A stretch of 44,260 nucleotides of DNA from MGIIb-O2 sp964003245 (GTDB lineage: Archaea; Thermoplasmatota; Poseidoniia; Poseidoniales; Thalassarchaeaceae). Where the stretch lies: the NCBI GenBank assembly GCA_964003245.1, contig CAXFIU010000007.1, positions 1 through 44,260 of the forward strand, written 5' to 3'. Positions 32,006 to 41,118 of the stretch are shown in pieces; position 1 is the first letter of the stretch, and every line of letters begins with the position of its first letter. Below the pieces are notes generated by a model. The model did not search any database. It was not told the origin of the DNA and worked only from the letters and a program-made list of their open reading frames with translations. The position numbers and the translations under genes are program-made.

Positions 32006-33277
32006 TCAAAGCACGGATTCATAAGGAGATTTATCAATTCCGGGTGGTAAACTAGCATCAATTCCAATTTTACTTGTTAACCCATCTTCCGATCTGCTAG
32101 GGTCTAGACTCGAACCTTTTTGATTAGAAAGAATAACGGTGTCTTTGTCGGGTTGCCAACGTGTCATTAATGCCCATTCAACCCTTACAGGGTCAGATGT
32201 ATCGATATCCTGGTCTACAATAATTACTTGTTTCATCGATGGATGCCCTTCTAATGCCGCATGTATCGCCTTTACTCCATCTCCTTCATTTTGAGGAATT
32301 ATTTGCACAACGGATGAAAGCCATCCACATCCTCCATCTGTTAAGTATACGTCACTACATGGTACTACTTCTGAAACAGCATTCTTGATTGTTGGAGCTC
32401 TTGGCATCCCCATCAAAGTTCTATGTTCGACTTCGCCAGGTATAAGTGCGTGAAATACAGGTTCATTTCTATGATGAATTGAATCATAAATAATCACATT
32501 CTCTTGCCTGACATCATCCACCGTTCCAGTAATGTCTACATATGGTCCTTCATCATCCCTTTCTAAAGTGATTCTAGCTTCCATAGCATATTCTGCATTA
32601 GCAGGGACTTGGATACCATTAGATAATTCTACCAATTTCAAAGGAGATCCATGTAATTTTTTATGCAAAGCAGCTGCAACAGTTAATTCATCTAGATTTT
32701 CAGTGAATGACATTGCTGCTGCCAGAAGTACAACCGCATCTGCTCCGTTGATAACAGCGATATCTACACTTTTCCCTTCTTTAGCAGCTAAATCTGTCAT
32801 TGTTCTAAGGTGTCTCGGCACAAATCTTGAAACAGTATGGTTTCCGTCTCTCAAAAATTGTCTATGGAATGACATATTCCTAATCCCATTATATTGTGCA
32901 ATAATCACAGATGCCGATTGATATCTACCGCGATCTTCCGGATAATGCCAAGGAATTGGTATTTTGTTAAGATTTACTTTTTCCATGGTATTTTCCATAA
33001 CAGGTGCTTGACTTGAGTCAATAATTTCCGGCTCACAAGGGTTATTCATGGCCCATGCTAAAATATCAATTAGTTCACCAGGACTTACATCAAAGGTTTC
33101 GCAAATTCTTTTTCTTGTTAGTACATTTAATGCCGCGGAATGATTGGGTGCTTCAGTCAGGTTATTGAAAACTAATGGGATGTGATTGAAATCCTTCGAA
33201 TTATTCAAAATTCCGTGTATTACACTAGTTTCAGTATCGATTTTTTTAACATCAACAAGTAAATCCCGGAACGCCAT
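32006..33277 (-). CDS. UbiD-family prenylated-FMN decarboxylase (candidate anhydromevalonate phosphate decarboxylase)
   Basis: UbiD-family enzymes decarboxylate with prenylated FMN. Family segments are HRQFLRDGNHTVSRFVPRHL, VDIAVINGADAVVLLAAAMS, DELTVAAALHKK, LVELSNGIQVPANAEYAME, VDITGTVDDVRQENVI (metal/cofactor area) and HAALEGHPSMKQVIIVDQDID. At 423 residues it matches archaeal short-type UbiD. In the archaeal modified mevalonate pathway a UbiD homologue decarboxylates trans-anhydromevalonate 5-phosphate to isopentenyl phosphate. The presence of isopentenyl phosphate kinase 10 kb away supports that role, but a quinone or other aromatic acid substrate cannot be excluded. ATG 33277 is preferred over TTG 33307, because MAFRDLLVDVKK is the family-typical start. 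Confidence 0.85.
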   Translation of the reverse strand: MAFRDLLVDVKKIDTETSVIHGILNNSKDFNHIPLVFNNLTEAPNHSAALNVLTRKRICETFDVSPGELIDILAWAMNNPCEPEIIDSSQAPVMENTMEKVNLNKIPIPWHYPEDRGRYQSASVIIAQYNGIRNMSFHRQFLRDGNHTVSRFVPRHLRTMTDLAAKEGKSVDIAVINGADAVVLLAAAMSFTENLDELTVAAALHKKLHGSPLKLVELSNGIQVPANAEYAMEARITLERDDEGPYVDITGTVDDVRQENVIIYDSIHHRNEPVFHALIPGEVEHRTLMGMPRAPTIKNAVSEVVPCSDVYLTDGGCGWLSSVVQIIPQNEGDGVKAIHAALEGHPSMKQVIIVDQDIDTSDPVRVEWALMTRWQPDKDTVILSNQKGSSLDPSRSEDGLTSKIGIDASLPPGIDKSPYESVL

Positions 33278-33400
33278 GTTGACAACCCGATGCCATTTCG
33301 ATTTCAATGTTAGCGAAAGAAAATGGGTTTTAGGGTCGAACTTCTACCCACTGCTCTCCCGTCATGCTCTTATACCACAGGTAGGTCGGCGGCCCGTCTT

Positions 33401-33407
33401 AGAGGTG
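33401..33407 (+). promoter_or_regulatory. Shine-Dalgarno AGAGGTG for the TTG start of uS12
   Basis: AGAGGTG ends seven bases before TTG 33415. The TTG start gives the archaeal-type N-terminus (GRGLFSGSKMKSDRRKYRW). The alternative ATG at 33445 would remove it. Confidence 0.65.
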
Positions 33408-33414
33408 TTATTGC

Positions 33415-33855
33415 TTGGGTAGAGGACTTTTCTCCGGATCGAAGATGAAAAGTGACCGTCGTAAATATCGCTGGAAAGAAAAGAGATTCCGTGACCGTGA
33501 GATTAAACGCCGTCAAGGTGGAGTTTTGAAACACGATCCTTTGAAGGGTTCATCACAAGCCAAGGGCATTGTTGTGGAAAAGGTTGGTTTCGAAGCCAAA
33601 CAACCAAACTCAGGAATTCGTAAAGCTGTGAAGATATCTCTCATTAGAACTGGAAATAAACTTACAGCCTTTGCTCCTGGAGATGGTGCAATTTCATTTA
33701 TTGATGAACACGATGAAGTTTTAGTAGAAGGTATCGGTGGTCCGAGAGGGCAGTCTATGGGAGATCTTCCTGGTGTTCGATACAAAGTAATCAAGGTTAA
33801 CGGCGTTTCTCTTGATGAGATGGTTCGTGGCCGTAAAGAGAAACCAGTACGATGA
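33415..33855 (+). CDS. rps12: Ribosomal protein uS12
   Basis: uS12 sits at the decoding centre of the small subunit. The archaeal-type sequence is clear: GSSQAKGIVVEKVGFEAKQP with NSGIRKAVK, then TAFAPGDGAISFIDEHDEVL, GIGGPRGQSMGDLPGVRYKV and the terminal VRGRKEKPVR. The KQPNS loop is the conserved decoding-site segment. The length is 146 residues from TTG 33415, as in other archaea. It starts the S12-S7-EF2 run on the plus strand. The 107-base region upstream is shared with the divergent UbiD gene. Confidence 0.97.
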   Translation: MGRGLFSGSKMKSDRRKYRWKEKRFRDREIKRRQGGVLKHDPLKGSSQAKGIVVEKVGFEAKQPNSGIRKAVKISLIRTGNKLTAFAPGDGAISFIDEHDEVLVEGIGGPRGQSMGDLPGVRYKVIKVNGVSLDEMVRGRKEKPVR

Positions 33856-33864
33856 GGTGTTTGA

Positions 33865-34473
33865 ATGTCTGAAGAAAATCAATCTACACAAGTATCTCCT
33901 ATAGCTGGTATCGGAACTATGGTTTTTGGTAAGTGGGATGCAACTGATGTTACCTGTTCTGATCCCGGGCTTGCTCCTTACATTAATTTGACAACAATCG
34001 GCACACCTCATAGTGGTGGAAGACATGCAAATTCATGGTTTGGTAAATCGAAATTATCAGTTGTTGAGAGATTCATTAACAACTTAATGCGTTCAGGTCA
34101 GTTTTCCGGAAAGAAACAGCACTGTGCCAAAGCTTTCGAGAACGCACTAGATGCTATCTCTGAGAGAAAGGATGAAAATCCTTTACAGGTATTTATTGAT
34201 GCAATTATTGAAGCTGCTCCTTGTGAGGAAACTACTAGGATCAAGATGGGAGCAGTAAGTGCTCCTAAAGCTGTAGATTCATCTCCTAGCAGACGCCTAG
34301 ATATCGCTTTGAGAAACCTTGGAATTGGTTGTGCTTCCGCAACTGCAAAAAGTAAGAAAACTTTGACAGAGGGAATTATTTCTGAATTAACTAAAGCAGC
34401 TAGCGGTGATGTCGGCTCTTTCGCAGTCGGTAAGAGAGAAGAAGTAGAGAGAATCGCATCTTCTGCAAGATGA
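33865..34473 (+). CDS. rps7: Ribosomal protein uS7
   Basis: uS7 nucleates assembly of the small-subunit head and lines the E site. It is recognised by the FGKWDATDVTCSDPGLAPYI N-terminus typical of archaea, VVERFINNLMRSGQFSGKKQ, NPLQVFIDAIIEAAPCEETT and the SPSRRLDIALRNLGIG region. The 202-residue length fits archaeal members. It follows uS12 by nine bases in one operon. Confidence 0.96.
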   Translation: MSEENQSTQVSPIAGIGTMVFGKWDATDVTCSDPGLAPYINLTTIGTPHSGGRHANSWFGKSKLSVVERFINNLMRSGQFSGKKQHCAKAFENALDAISERKDENPLQVFIDAIIEAAPCEETTRIKMGAVSAPKAVDSSPSRRLDIALRNLGIGCASATAKSKKTLTEGIISELTKAASGDVGSFAVGKREEVERIASSAR

Positions 34474-34507
34474 TTCTAGTTTAATTCTCAGACTCTGAGT
34501 AACTACC

Positions 34508-34526
34508 TGTATCACGTAGTGATACA
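34508..34526 (+). other. Perfect hairpin in the uS7-EF2 leader
   Basis: TGTATCAC (34508-34515) pairs exactly with GTGATACA (34519-34526) around GTA in the 104-base uS7-EF2 spacer. No T-run follows. GGTGATT (34569-34575) then lies two bases before the EF-2 ATG. This could be a processing or regulatory element; the function is inferred. Confidence 0.5.
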
Positions 34527-34577
34527 ATCGGCTTTATGAACCGAAGTTGGGTCGGGGGACTATCATAAGGTGATTGT

Positions 34578-36785
34578 ATGGGTCGTAAAGAAGACAACAT
34601 AAAGCGAGCAACTGAAGTTATGCACGTTAGAGAGAAAATAAGAAATCTTGCTATTGCAGCACATATCGACCACGGTAAAACAACACTTTCAGATAATCTG
34701 ATTGCTGGTGCGGGTATGATGTCCGAAGATTTGGCTGGTAAATCTCGTGTATTAGATTTCGATCAACAAGAAAGTGCAAGAGGAATTACAATCAATGCAG
34801 CTAGTGCATCAATGGTTCACGATATAGATGGCGACGATTATCTGATTAATCTGATTGATACTCCTGGACACGTAGATTTTGGAGGAGACGTCACTAGAGC
34901 AATGCGTGCAGTAGATGGATGTATCATACTGGCTTGTGCTGTTGAAGGTACAATGCCACAAACAGAAACTGTTGTAAGGCAGGCATTGAAAGAAAAAGTT
35001 CGTCCAGTACTTTTCATTAACAAGGTTGATAGATTAATTAATGAGTTACAAATTGATGGTCCTGAGATGATGCAAAGATTCGAAAAAATTATTGTTAAAG
35101 TTAACAAATTAATTGCTACATTCGCTCCTGCAGAGTTAGCTAAAGAATGGCAAGTTTCCGTACAGAAAGGAACTGTAGCATTTGGTTCTGCATATTATAA
35201 CTGGGGGATGTCAATACCATACATGACAAAATCAGGTCTTAACTTCAAGGATATTTTTGAACATTGTCACAACGATGAACAAAAAGAATTAGCTAAGAAA
35301 GCGCCTGTTCATCAGGTTCTATTGGATATGGCTGTAGAACAATTACCCTCTCCATTAGTATCTCAGAAATACCGTATCCCAAATATTTGGCAAGGTGACC
35401 TTGAATCAGAAGTCGGTCAATCAATGCTTGAAACAAATCCTGATGGTCCACTTCAATTGATGATCACTAAGATTTGGATGGATCCTCATGCAGGAGAAGT
35501 TGCTGTAGGACGTGTGTATTCAGGTTCGATTAAACATGGCGAGAGTGTATGGGCGATTGGAGCTGCTAAAGCTGAGAGAGTCCAACAGGTTAGTATGATG
35601 GTTGGTGGAGATAGAATACAAGTCCCGGAAGTATCTGCTGGAAATATTGCTGCATTGACTGGTGTCAAAAGTGCAGCTGCGGGTGTAACTATTACTAGAG
35701 ATCCAGAAGCGACACCATTCGAGGCAATTAGACACTACTCTGAACCTGTTGTTACAGTTGCTGTTGAGCCTAAATCAATGAAGGATTTACCAAAGTTCAT
35801 CGATGCTTTGAGAGGGTTGGCTAAAGCTGATGCATCACTACAAGTAACTACTAATCAAGAAACAGGAGAAGCTCTTCTAGCAGGAATGGGTGAGCTACAT
35901 CTTGAAATTACAATCTTCCGTATGCAAGAAGAACAAAATATCAAAGTTAAGGTTAGTGAACCTATTGTTGTTTATCGTGAATCAATTGAAAGTAATAATA
36001 CTGGAAGACCATTTGAGGGGAAATCACCTAACAGACATAATAGATTCTACATAGAATGTGAGCCATTACCACAAGATGTGATTAAAGCAATGAGAGAAGG
36101 CCACTTCGGGGATGGACCAGTTAGAACAAAAGATGCTAAAGAAGTAGGTAATAAATTTGCAGAGTTTGGTATGGATAAAGATTTAATGAGGAAAATTTAT
36201 GCAATTAATGGTACAAATGTTTTCGTAAATGATACTAAAGGTATTCAAAACCTTCATGAAACTAGAGAATTAATGATTGAAGGTTTCAATGATGTTTGTA
36301 AGAAAGGACCAACAGCTGAAGAACCTCTAATGGGCGTTTTAGTTAGATTAGTTGACGCAAAACTTCACGAAGATGCAATTCATCGTGGACCTGCACAAAC
36401 AATCCCTGCTGTTCGTAATGCTGTAAAGGGTGCTGTATTAAGAGCTAGATCTGTGATTTATGAACCAATGCAAAATATTCGAATTGACGCACCTAACGAT
36501 GTTATTGGTGGAGTAACTAGAGAGCTAACTACTCGTAGGGGAATTATCGAGGATATGCCTGTAGATGGTGGAACAGCCAGTGTTATTGGAAAGATGCCAG
36601 TGGCAGAATCTTTTGGCTTCTCAAATGACATTAGAGCTGCCAGCCAAGGAAGAGCAGTCTGGAATACTGAGAATGCAGGTTTCGTACAGTTACCTGCTGC
36701 TTTATTCCATAAGGTTACAGCAGAAATTAGACAGCGTAAGGGTCTGAAAGAAGAGATTCCTGGTGAAGCTAATTATCAAGATTAA
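34578..36785 (+). CDS. fusA: Elongation factor 2 (aEF-2)
   Basis: EF-2 drives GTP-dependent translocation on the ribosome. The GTPase motifs are AHIDHGKT (28-35), the switch region ARGITINAAS, DTPGHVDFGGDV and NKVDR. The domain II beta barrel, domain III (GMGELHLEITIFRMQ) and domain IV follow. The diphthamide region reads LHEDAIHRGPAQTIP, with the target His at residue 602. It ends RQRKGLKEEIPGEANYQD. The length of 735 residues is standard for archaea. It is the last gene of the S12-S7-EF2 run; EF-1 alpha and S10, which often follow in euryarchaea, are not here. It overlaps the MMPL gene by four bases, tail to tail. Confidence 0.97.
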   Translation: MGRKEDNIKRATEVMHVREKIRNLAIAAHIDHGKTTLSDNLIAGAGMMSEDLAGKSRVLDFDQQESARGITINAASASMVHDIDGDDYLINLIDTPGHVDFGGDVTRAMRAVDGCIILACAVEGTMPQTETVVRQALKEKVRPVLFINKVDRLINELQIDGPEMMQRFEKIIVKVNKLIATFAPAELAKEWQVSVQKGTVAFGSAYYNWGMSIPYMTKSGLNFKDIFEHCHNDEQKELAKKAPVHQVLLDMAVEQLPSPLVSQKYRIPNIWQGDLESEVGQSMLETNPDGPLQLMITKIWMDPHAGEVAVGRVYSGSIKHGESVWAIGAAKAERVQQVSMMVGGDRIQVPEVSAGNIAALTGVKSAAAGVTITRDPEATPFEAIRHYSEPVVTVAVEPKSMKDLPKFIDALRGLAKADASLQVTTNQETGEALLAGMGELHLEITIFRMQEEQNIKVKVSEPIVVYRESIESNNTGRPFEGKSPNRHNRFYIECEPLPQDVIKAMREGHFGDGPVRTKDAKEVGNKFAEFGMDKDLMRKIYAINGTNVFVNDTKGIQNLHETRELMIEGFNDVCKKGPTAEEPLMGVLVRLVDAKLHEDAIHRGPAQTIPAVRNAVKGAVLRARSVIYEPMQNIRIDAPNDVIGGVTRELTTRRGIIEDMPVDGGTASVIGKMPVAESFGFSNDIRAASQGRAVWNTENAGFVQLPAALFHKVTAEIRQRKGLKEEIPGEANYQD

Positions 36786-39700
36786 TTACTAGCATTATTA
36801 GAATTATTATAGATTATTCCGATTAGTGATGGCGCTAGTATCATACTAGCAATTAATGAAAGACCAATCATTATAGCACAAAATAATCCAAATGTGGAGA
36901 AGAATCCCATACTTGATTGTGTGATGACTAAGAAACCTCCAATATCGGATAAGGCTGATCCAAATAGTGCTAAGCCAGAAGCACCTCCTACTATCCCAAT
37001 TGAAGTAATTGTATCATGGCCATTTTCTTGTTCTTCTCTGAATCTTTCTACTACATGGATTACGTAATCGATTCCTACTCCTAATGACATTGCAGCTATT
37101 GCTACTGTAACCATGTTGAGTCCATAACCTGCAATTTCGATTAATCCATACAACCAAATTATGACTATGAATATTGGCGTAGTTGTAATCACGGCTATAC
37201 CAAAGCCCGAAATACCCCAAAAAATACTCAATATTAGAGTTAAACCAGCAAAAACAATTCCTGCCTCCACACTAACTAGGTATGTCATGATACTTCCTAT
37301 GAATGTCATTGCTAGAACTGTTTTTACAGAATACATGATTTTCTTATTTGTTATCATTTCTAATCTATCTGATAGAGTTTCTTCATCCCTAAATCCCCAC
37401 CATAGTGTGAATGTACAGAATACTAACCCTAGGAATAAAGTGGATTGCATTTCATTCTGCATTGAATCTGCAGCTACAAATCTCGTCACAGGGTCTCCTG
37501 TTGGGATAGCCCATGTAACCGGATATTCATCTGAAGTAAAGGCTGAATCCAAATCTCCTCTTTGCTCAATATTTGTGGAAGAAAGATTCTGGAATGGTTG
37601 CATGTCATCTATTAATTGATCTAGGGCCGGGCCTATTTTAGCAAATTGTTCCGCATTTGAAAGACCAAACCTCATTGTCATTCTAGTGTATTTCGGAGTA
37701 TTTCCTGAATTATCCAGCCATGGTTTTTCAAAGTCAATTACTGAACTAGATTGAATGTATTCTGAAGTGATTGATGGAGGTAAAGCAGGATAACCTCCGC
37801 TAGCAGGTACGCCTCTGGTCAGAATAAAACCATAAAGGAATACTAAGCATTCTCTATCTTCTACGACCGGGATATTTCTTATTCCTACACCTGGATATAG
37901 CAAACTCATTGTTTCACAATCAATACCTCCATCATCTTGTCCAGAGTCCCATCCTGCTTCTTCAAATGGAGTGATATTTTCATACATAGCTGCTTGTGCA
38001 AAAGTCAAAATTTCATCTAGTGCGATAAGCTCAACTTCTCCTGAAGGAGTTCTTGAAATCTGATTAGGATCTAGTTCTCTATCATGAGAATTCATATTTT
38101 CTCTAGTTTTTCCTATGGCCTCTATAACCTTCGGATTTGCAATATCTCCTTCAACCAATATATATCCTGGTTCTCCGTCCATAAATCTTTGATTAACTAA
38201 GAAAACGCCTTGTGCAAAATCAGAATCTTCATCTAGAAAATCATCGATTTGAAAATCGCCTTCAAGTGAATACATCAGAGGTGTTGCTATCAGTGTAATT
38301 AAAAGAGCAATTATTGCTACAGAAATTCCTTTATTTGCTGAAAATGAAGTTAAATTTACTAACCATTGTTTGGGGATAATATGTACTTGTTCTTCAGTAT
38401 CGTTCCTCAATTTACCTCTTTTTTCTAGCCATAAATCTGCATCTAATCTAACTAGAGGTACCCAAAGTCCAGTTAATAGGAAGGCGGAAGCAACTCCCAA
38501 ACCTGCTTCTATACCAAAAGATCTTAGGGCAGCAATATTGGATGTAAGGTTAGCCAAGAAAGCAACTATTGTAGTAGTTGAGGTTAAGAGAATGGCTCTA
38601 CCTACTCGAGAAATCGATTCATCAGCGGATTCATAACTTGATTTCCCATTTTTTCTTTCTTCCTTGTATCTATGTAATGCATGAAGACTGTCGTCTATGC
38701 CCAAGGCCAAAATTAAGATTGGTAATAAGTTAGAAAACTGTGACCTAAAAATAATTTCTAACCCATATTTATTACCAAAAATTATACTCCAACCAATTAG
38801 TCCTTGCATCCATAATAATGAAAGAATTAATCCTATACATACAATAAAAACATCTGAAATTCTCCTTAAACTAAGCCAAAGTAACATTACTACTACAATT
38901 GCCATCAAAATGATCAAATATGCACTAGATAATAGTTCTCTATTTACTTCAACATTTGGCCCTTCGCCCAATAGAATTGTTGCAACTAAATGATCTTGCT
39001 CTCTCAAATCTTCTTCAATGGAAAGATATAGCCATTCTACAGAACACAACGGTTGATTATTTTCTTCTTTCTCTTTACATTCTTCTATTGTATATCTAAT
39101 TGGATCTGTAGAAAGCTCAACCCCTTCTAGATCATAACCCCATTCAGCACTCGCATTCATCCAAGTAAAAGTCCAGCCTTCATTTTGCATTTTTTGTCTA
39201 TCTAGATTAAGTATTAACCATGCAGAAGACGCTGACCATCTTCCGTACCCCCAAGTATCTGCTTCAATAGTTGCATTCTCGCCCAAAGTCCCTCCAATTG
39301 GGCCGATTATTGTGCTACTGTTATCTTCGATAAATGCCCTATCTATAGATAAAAACCTTAGAAATGCTCCTTTACTATTGTTAGCCATTCTATGTGCTGC
39401 CAAGTCTATATGATCTTGCGTAATATTTTCATCATCAAATGTTAAACATTCTAATACTCCACAATCAGACCAATTTGTAGGTGCCTCTTCCATCCTAAAT
39501 GTTTCTGGATTGAATTGTGGTTTTGTCAAAAGAGATTGATCTGACATAAATACTCTGAATTCTGTAGCCAAATCTAGAACCCCAGTAATCGGCTTTCCAG
39601 AGATTTCTGATGCGAATGAAAGGTAGTATTCTGAAATTTCATGTTCGGATAAGAAATCTGCCTTTTCATCAATTTCTCTTAAAACAGAGAGATTGAGGAT

Positions 39701-40021
39701 TCCTCCCAAGGGTTCATCTTGGCCTGTATTTATTCCAGAAAAATCATCAATTTGATAGATTTCAGAAGGTGATTCTCCAAAATATTGGGAGTCTTTAACA
39801 AATAAACCGAATCCCCAGATGTTTCCTGCACCTGAAAATTCTTCTCTCATTACTTCAGCAGCTTCTAGTTCAGGTGATTCCAAGTTATATGACTCAATAT
39901 CGATAGGGGTTAGAGTTGCTGCGAATCCTGGTATCATCAATAATGAAAGTATGAAAACTGCTAAATGCACTTTTTTTCTCTCAGGAATAAGTATTGATGC
40001 AACTTTCCTGAAGTCTCTCAT
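36782..40021 (-). CDS. MMPL/RND-superfamily membrane exporter
   Basis: A 1079-residue protein of the RND superfamily, MMPL/HpnN-like. It has a first helix at residues 20-37 and a large extracytoplasmic domain (about 38-360). A block of five helices follows, including ILALGIDDSLHALHRYKEE near residue 440. A second extracytoplasmic domain (about 560-800) and a second five-helix block come next, with SLGVGIDYVIHVVERFREE near residue 982. The paired GID(D/Y) motifs are the superfamily proton-relay or sterol-sensing-domain-like signature. Members export lipids or hydrophobic compounds; substrate unknown. Six cysteines in the two outer domains could form disulfides. It is convergent with EF-2 and follows the J-protein gene on the same strand with a 43-base spacer. 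Confidence 0.88.
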   Translation of the reverse strand: MRDFRKVASILIPERKKVHLAVFILSLLMIPGFAATLTPIDIESYNLESPELEAAEVMREEFSGAGNIWGFGLFVKDSQYFGESPSEIYQIDDFSGINTGQDEPLGGILNLSVLREIDEKADFLSEHEISEYYLSFASEISGKPITGVLDLATEFRVFMSDQSLLTKPQFNPETFRMEEAPTNWSDCGVLECLTFDDENITQDHIDLAAHRMANNSKGAFLRFLSIDRAFIEDNSSTIIGPIGGTLGENATIEADTWGYGRWSASSAWLILNLDRQKMQNEGWTFTWMNASAEWGYDLEGVELSTDPIRYTIEECKEKEENNQPLCSVEWLYLSIEEDLREQDHLVATILLGEGPNVEVNRELLSSAYLIILMAIVVVMLLWLSLRRISDVFIVCIGLILSLLWMQGLIGWSIIFGNKYGLEIIFRSQFSNLLPILILALGIDDSLHALHRYKEERKNGKSSYESADESISRVGRAILLTSTTTIVAFLANLTSNIAALRSFGIEAGLGVASAFLLTGLWVPLVRLDADLWLEKRGKLRNDTEEQVHIIPKQWLVNLTSFSANKGISVAIIALLITLIATPLMYSLEGDFQIDDFLDEDSDFAQGVFLVNQRFMDGEPGYILVEGDIANPKVIEAIGKTRENMNSHDRELDPNQISRTPSGEVELIALDEILTFAQAAMYENITPFEEAGWDSGQDDGGIDCETMSLLYPGVGIRNIPVVEDRECLVFLYGFILTRGVPASGGYPALPPSITSEYIQSSSVIDFEKPWLDNSGNTPKYTRMTMRFGLSNAEQFAKIGPALDQLIDDMQPFQNLSSTNIEQRGDLDSAFTSDEYPVTWAIPTGDPVTRFVAADSMQNEMQSTLFLGLVFCTFTLWWGFRDEETLSDRLEMITNKKIMYSVKTVLAMTFIGSIMTYLVSVEAGIVFAGLTLILSIFWGISGFGIAVITTTPIFIVIIWLYGLIEIAGYGLNMVTVAIAAMSLGVGIDYVIHVVERFREEQENGHDTITSIGIVGGASGLALFGSALSDIGGFLVITQSSMGFFSTFGLFCAIMIGLSLIASMILAPSLIGIIYNNSNNASN

Positions 40022-40064
40022 GTTTACATCATGACTAATCTCATATATGATTCATTGTAATTAT

Positions 40065-41027
40065 TCATAATCCAGTTTCTTTTAGTTTTTCCAAAGCTTG
40101 TATTTGTTCTCCGGTCAATTTTTCTGGTTCTGTAATTGAAAATTCAATATCTAAAGGCCCACCATCATGCCCTTGACCATTCAATCTTCTTCTATCTCCG
40201 ATTTTACTATTTTTAGGGACATCAATTTGTATTCTTCTATTAGATGGAGTTCTTATTTGAATTTTCCCACCAAGAATTAATGTACTGTAACTGACAGATA
40301 CATTTTGTATCAATCTTCCATTTTCCCATCTCCGTCCTTCTTCTGCATCCAGTCTGACATTAATTATCAGGTCCCCCGGTTCTCCATTGGGATGTTCATT
40401 ACCCATTTTTTTGAGTCTTAATTGCTGCCCTTGTACTGCACCTGGAGGAACTTTAACAGTAATTGTTGATTCTCTTGTTGTTATTCCCAATGCATTACAT
40501 TCGGTACATCCCTTAGTTGTACCAAATGTTGTTCCTTTACATTTTTTACAAATTTTGAGTCTTCTATGATTGAATTTAATATCAGTACCTTTTACAGCAT
40601 CTTCTAAAGAAATATCTATTGCTGATTCAATATCGCTACCTTTTTTGATTTCATTATTTGTTCTGGTCTCTCTCTCTCTTTGTTGATTAACAGAGCTTTG
40701 TGTCCTTCCCCTTCCACCTACAAACTGTGAGAAGATATCTCCTATGTCTACGCCTCCTGGGAAACCTCCTCCTCCAAAGCCAGAAAACGGACTTCCACTC
40801 CCAAACATATCATTCATTCGATCTCTATTATCGTACTCTTTTCTGGAATCTTTTGTTCCAATCTTGTCATAGGCCGATTGTATTGACTTAAATTTCTCTT
40901 CCGCTGCAGCATCATTTGGATTTCTATCTGGGTGATATTGTCTAGCTAATTTCCTGTAAACTCTCTTTATTTCAGCATCCGTAGCATCTTTAGTAACGCC
41001 CAAGATGGTATACGGGTTATCGTCCAT
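40065..41027 (-). CDS. dnaJ: DnaJ-type co-chaperone with a reduced zinc domain
   Basis: A J-domain co-chaperone for an Hsp70. The J domain covers residues 4-67 (YTILGVTKDATDAEIKRVYR, with HPD at 32-34). A Gly/Phe region follows at 75-108. The zinc region has only two Cys pairs, CKKC (160-163) and CTEC (174-177), instead of four CxxCxGxG repeats. The C-terminal substrate-binding domains follow (ITVKVPPGAVQGQQLRLKKM, GEPGDLIINVRL, SLILGGKIQI-like segment). The length of 320 residues is shorter than the usual ~375. I chose ATG 41027, since residues upstream of it (to 41081) are not conserved J-domain sequence. DnaK/GrpE are not adjacent. Divergent from the FAH gene. Confidence 0.92.
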   Translation of the reverse strand: MDDNPYTILGVTKDATDAEIKRVYRKLARQYHPDRNPNDAAAEEKFKSIQSAYDKIGTKDSRKEYDNRDRMNDMFGSGSPFSGFGGGGFPGGVDIGDIFSQFVGGRGRTQSSVNQQRERETRTNNEIKKGSDIESAIDISLEDAVKGTDIKFNHRRLKICKKCKGTTFGTTKGCTECNALGITTRESTITVKVPPGAVQGQQLRLKKMGNEHPNGEPGDLIINVRLDAEEGRRWENGRLIQNVSVSYSTLILGGKIQIRTPSNRRIQIDVPKNSKIGDRRRLNGQGHDGGPLDIEFSITEPEKLTGEQIQALEKLKETGL

Positions 41028-41118
41028 GTTTACCACTAAAGACCCATATAATTTCAACCCTATTGATTTCTTAGCCTCCAATCGATGCAGTCAAGACCTC
41101 TAACACCTAGGGGGCAAT

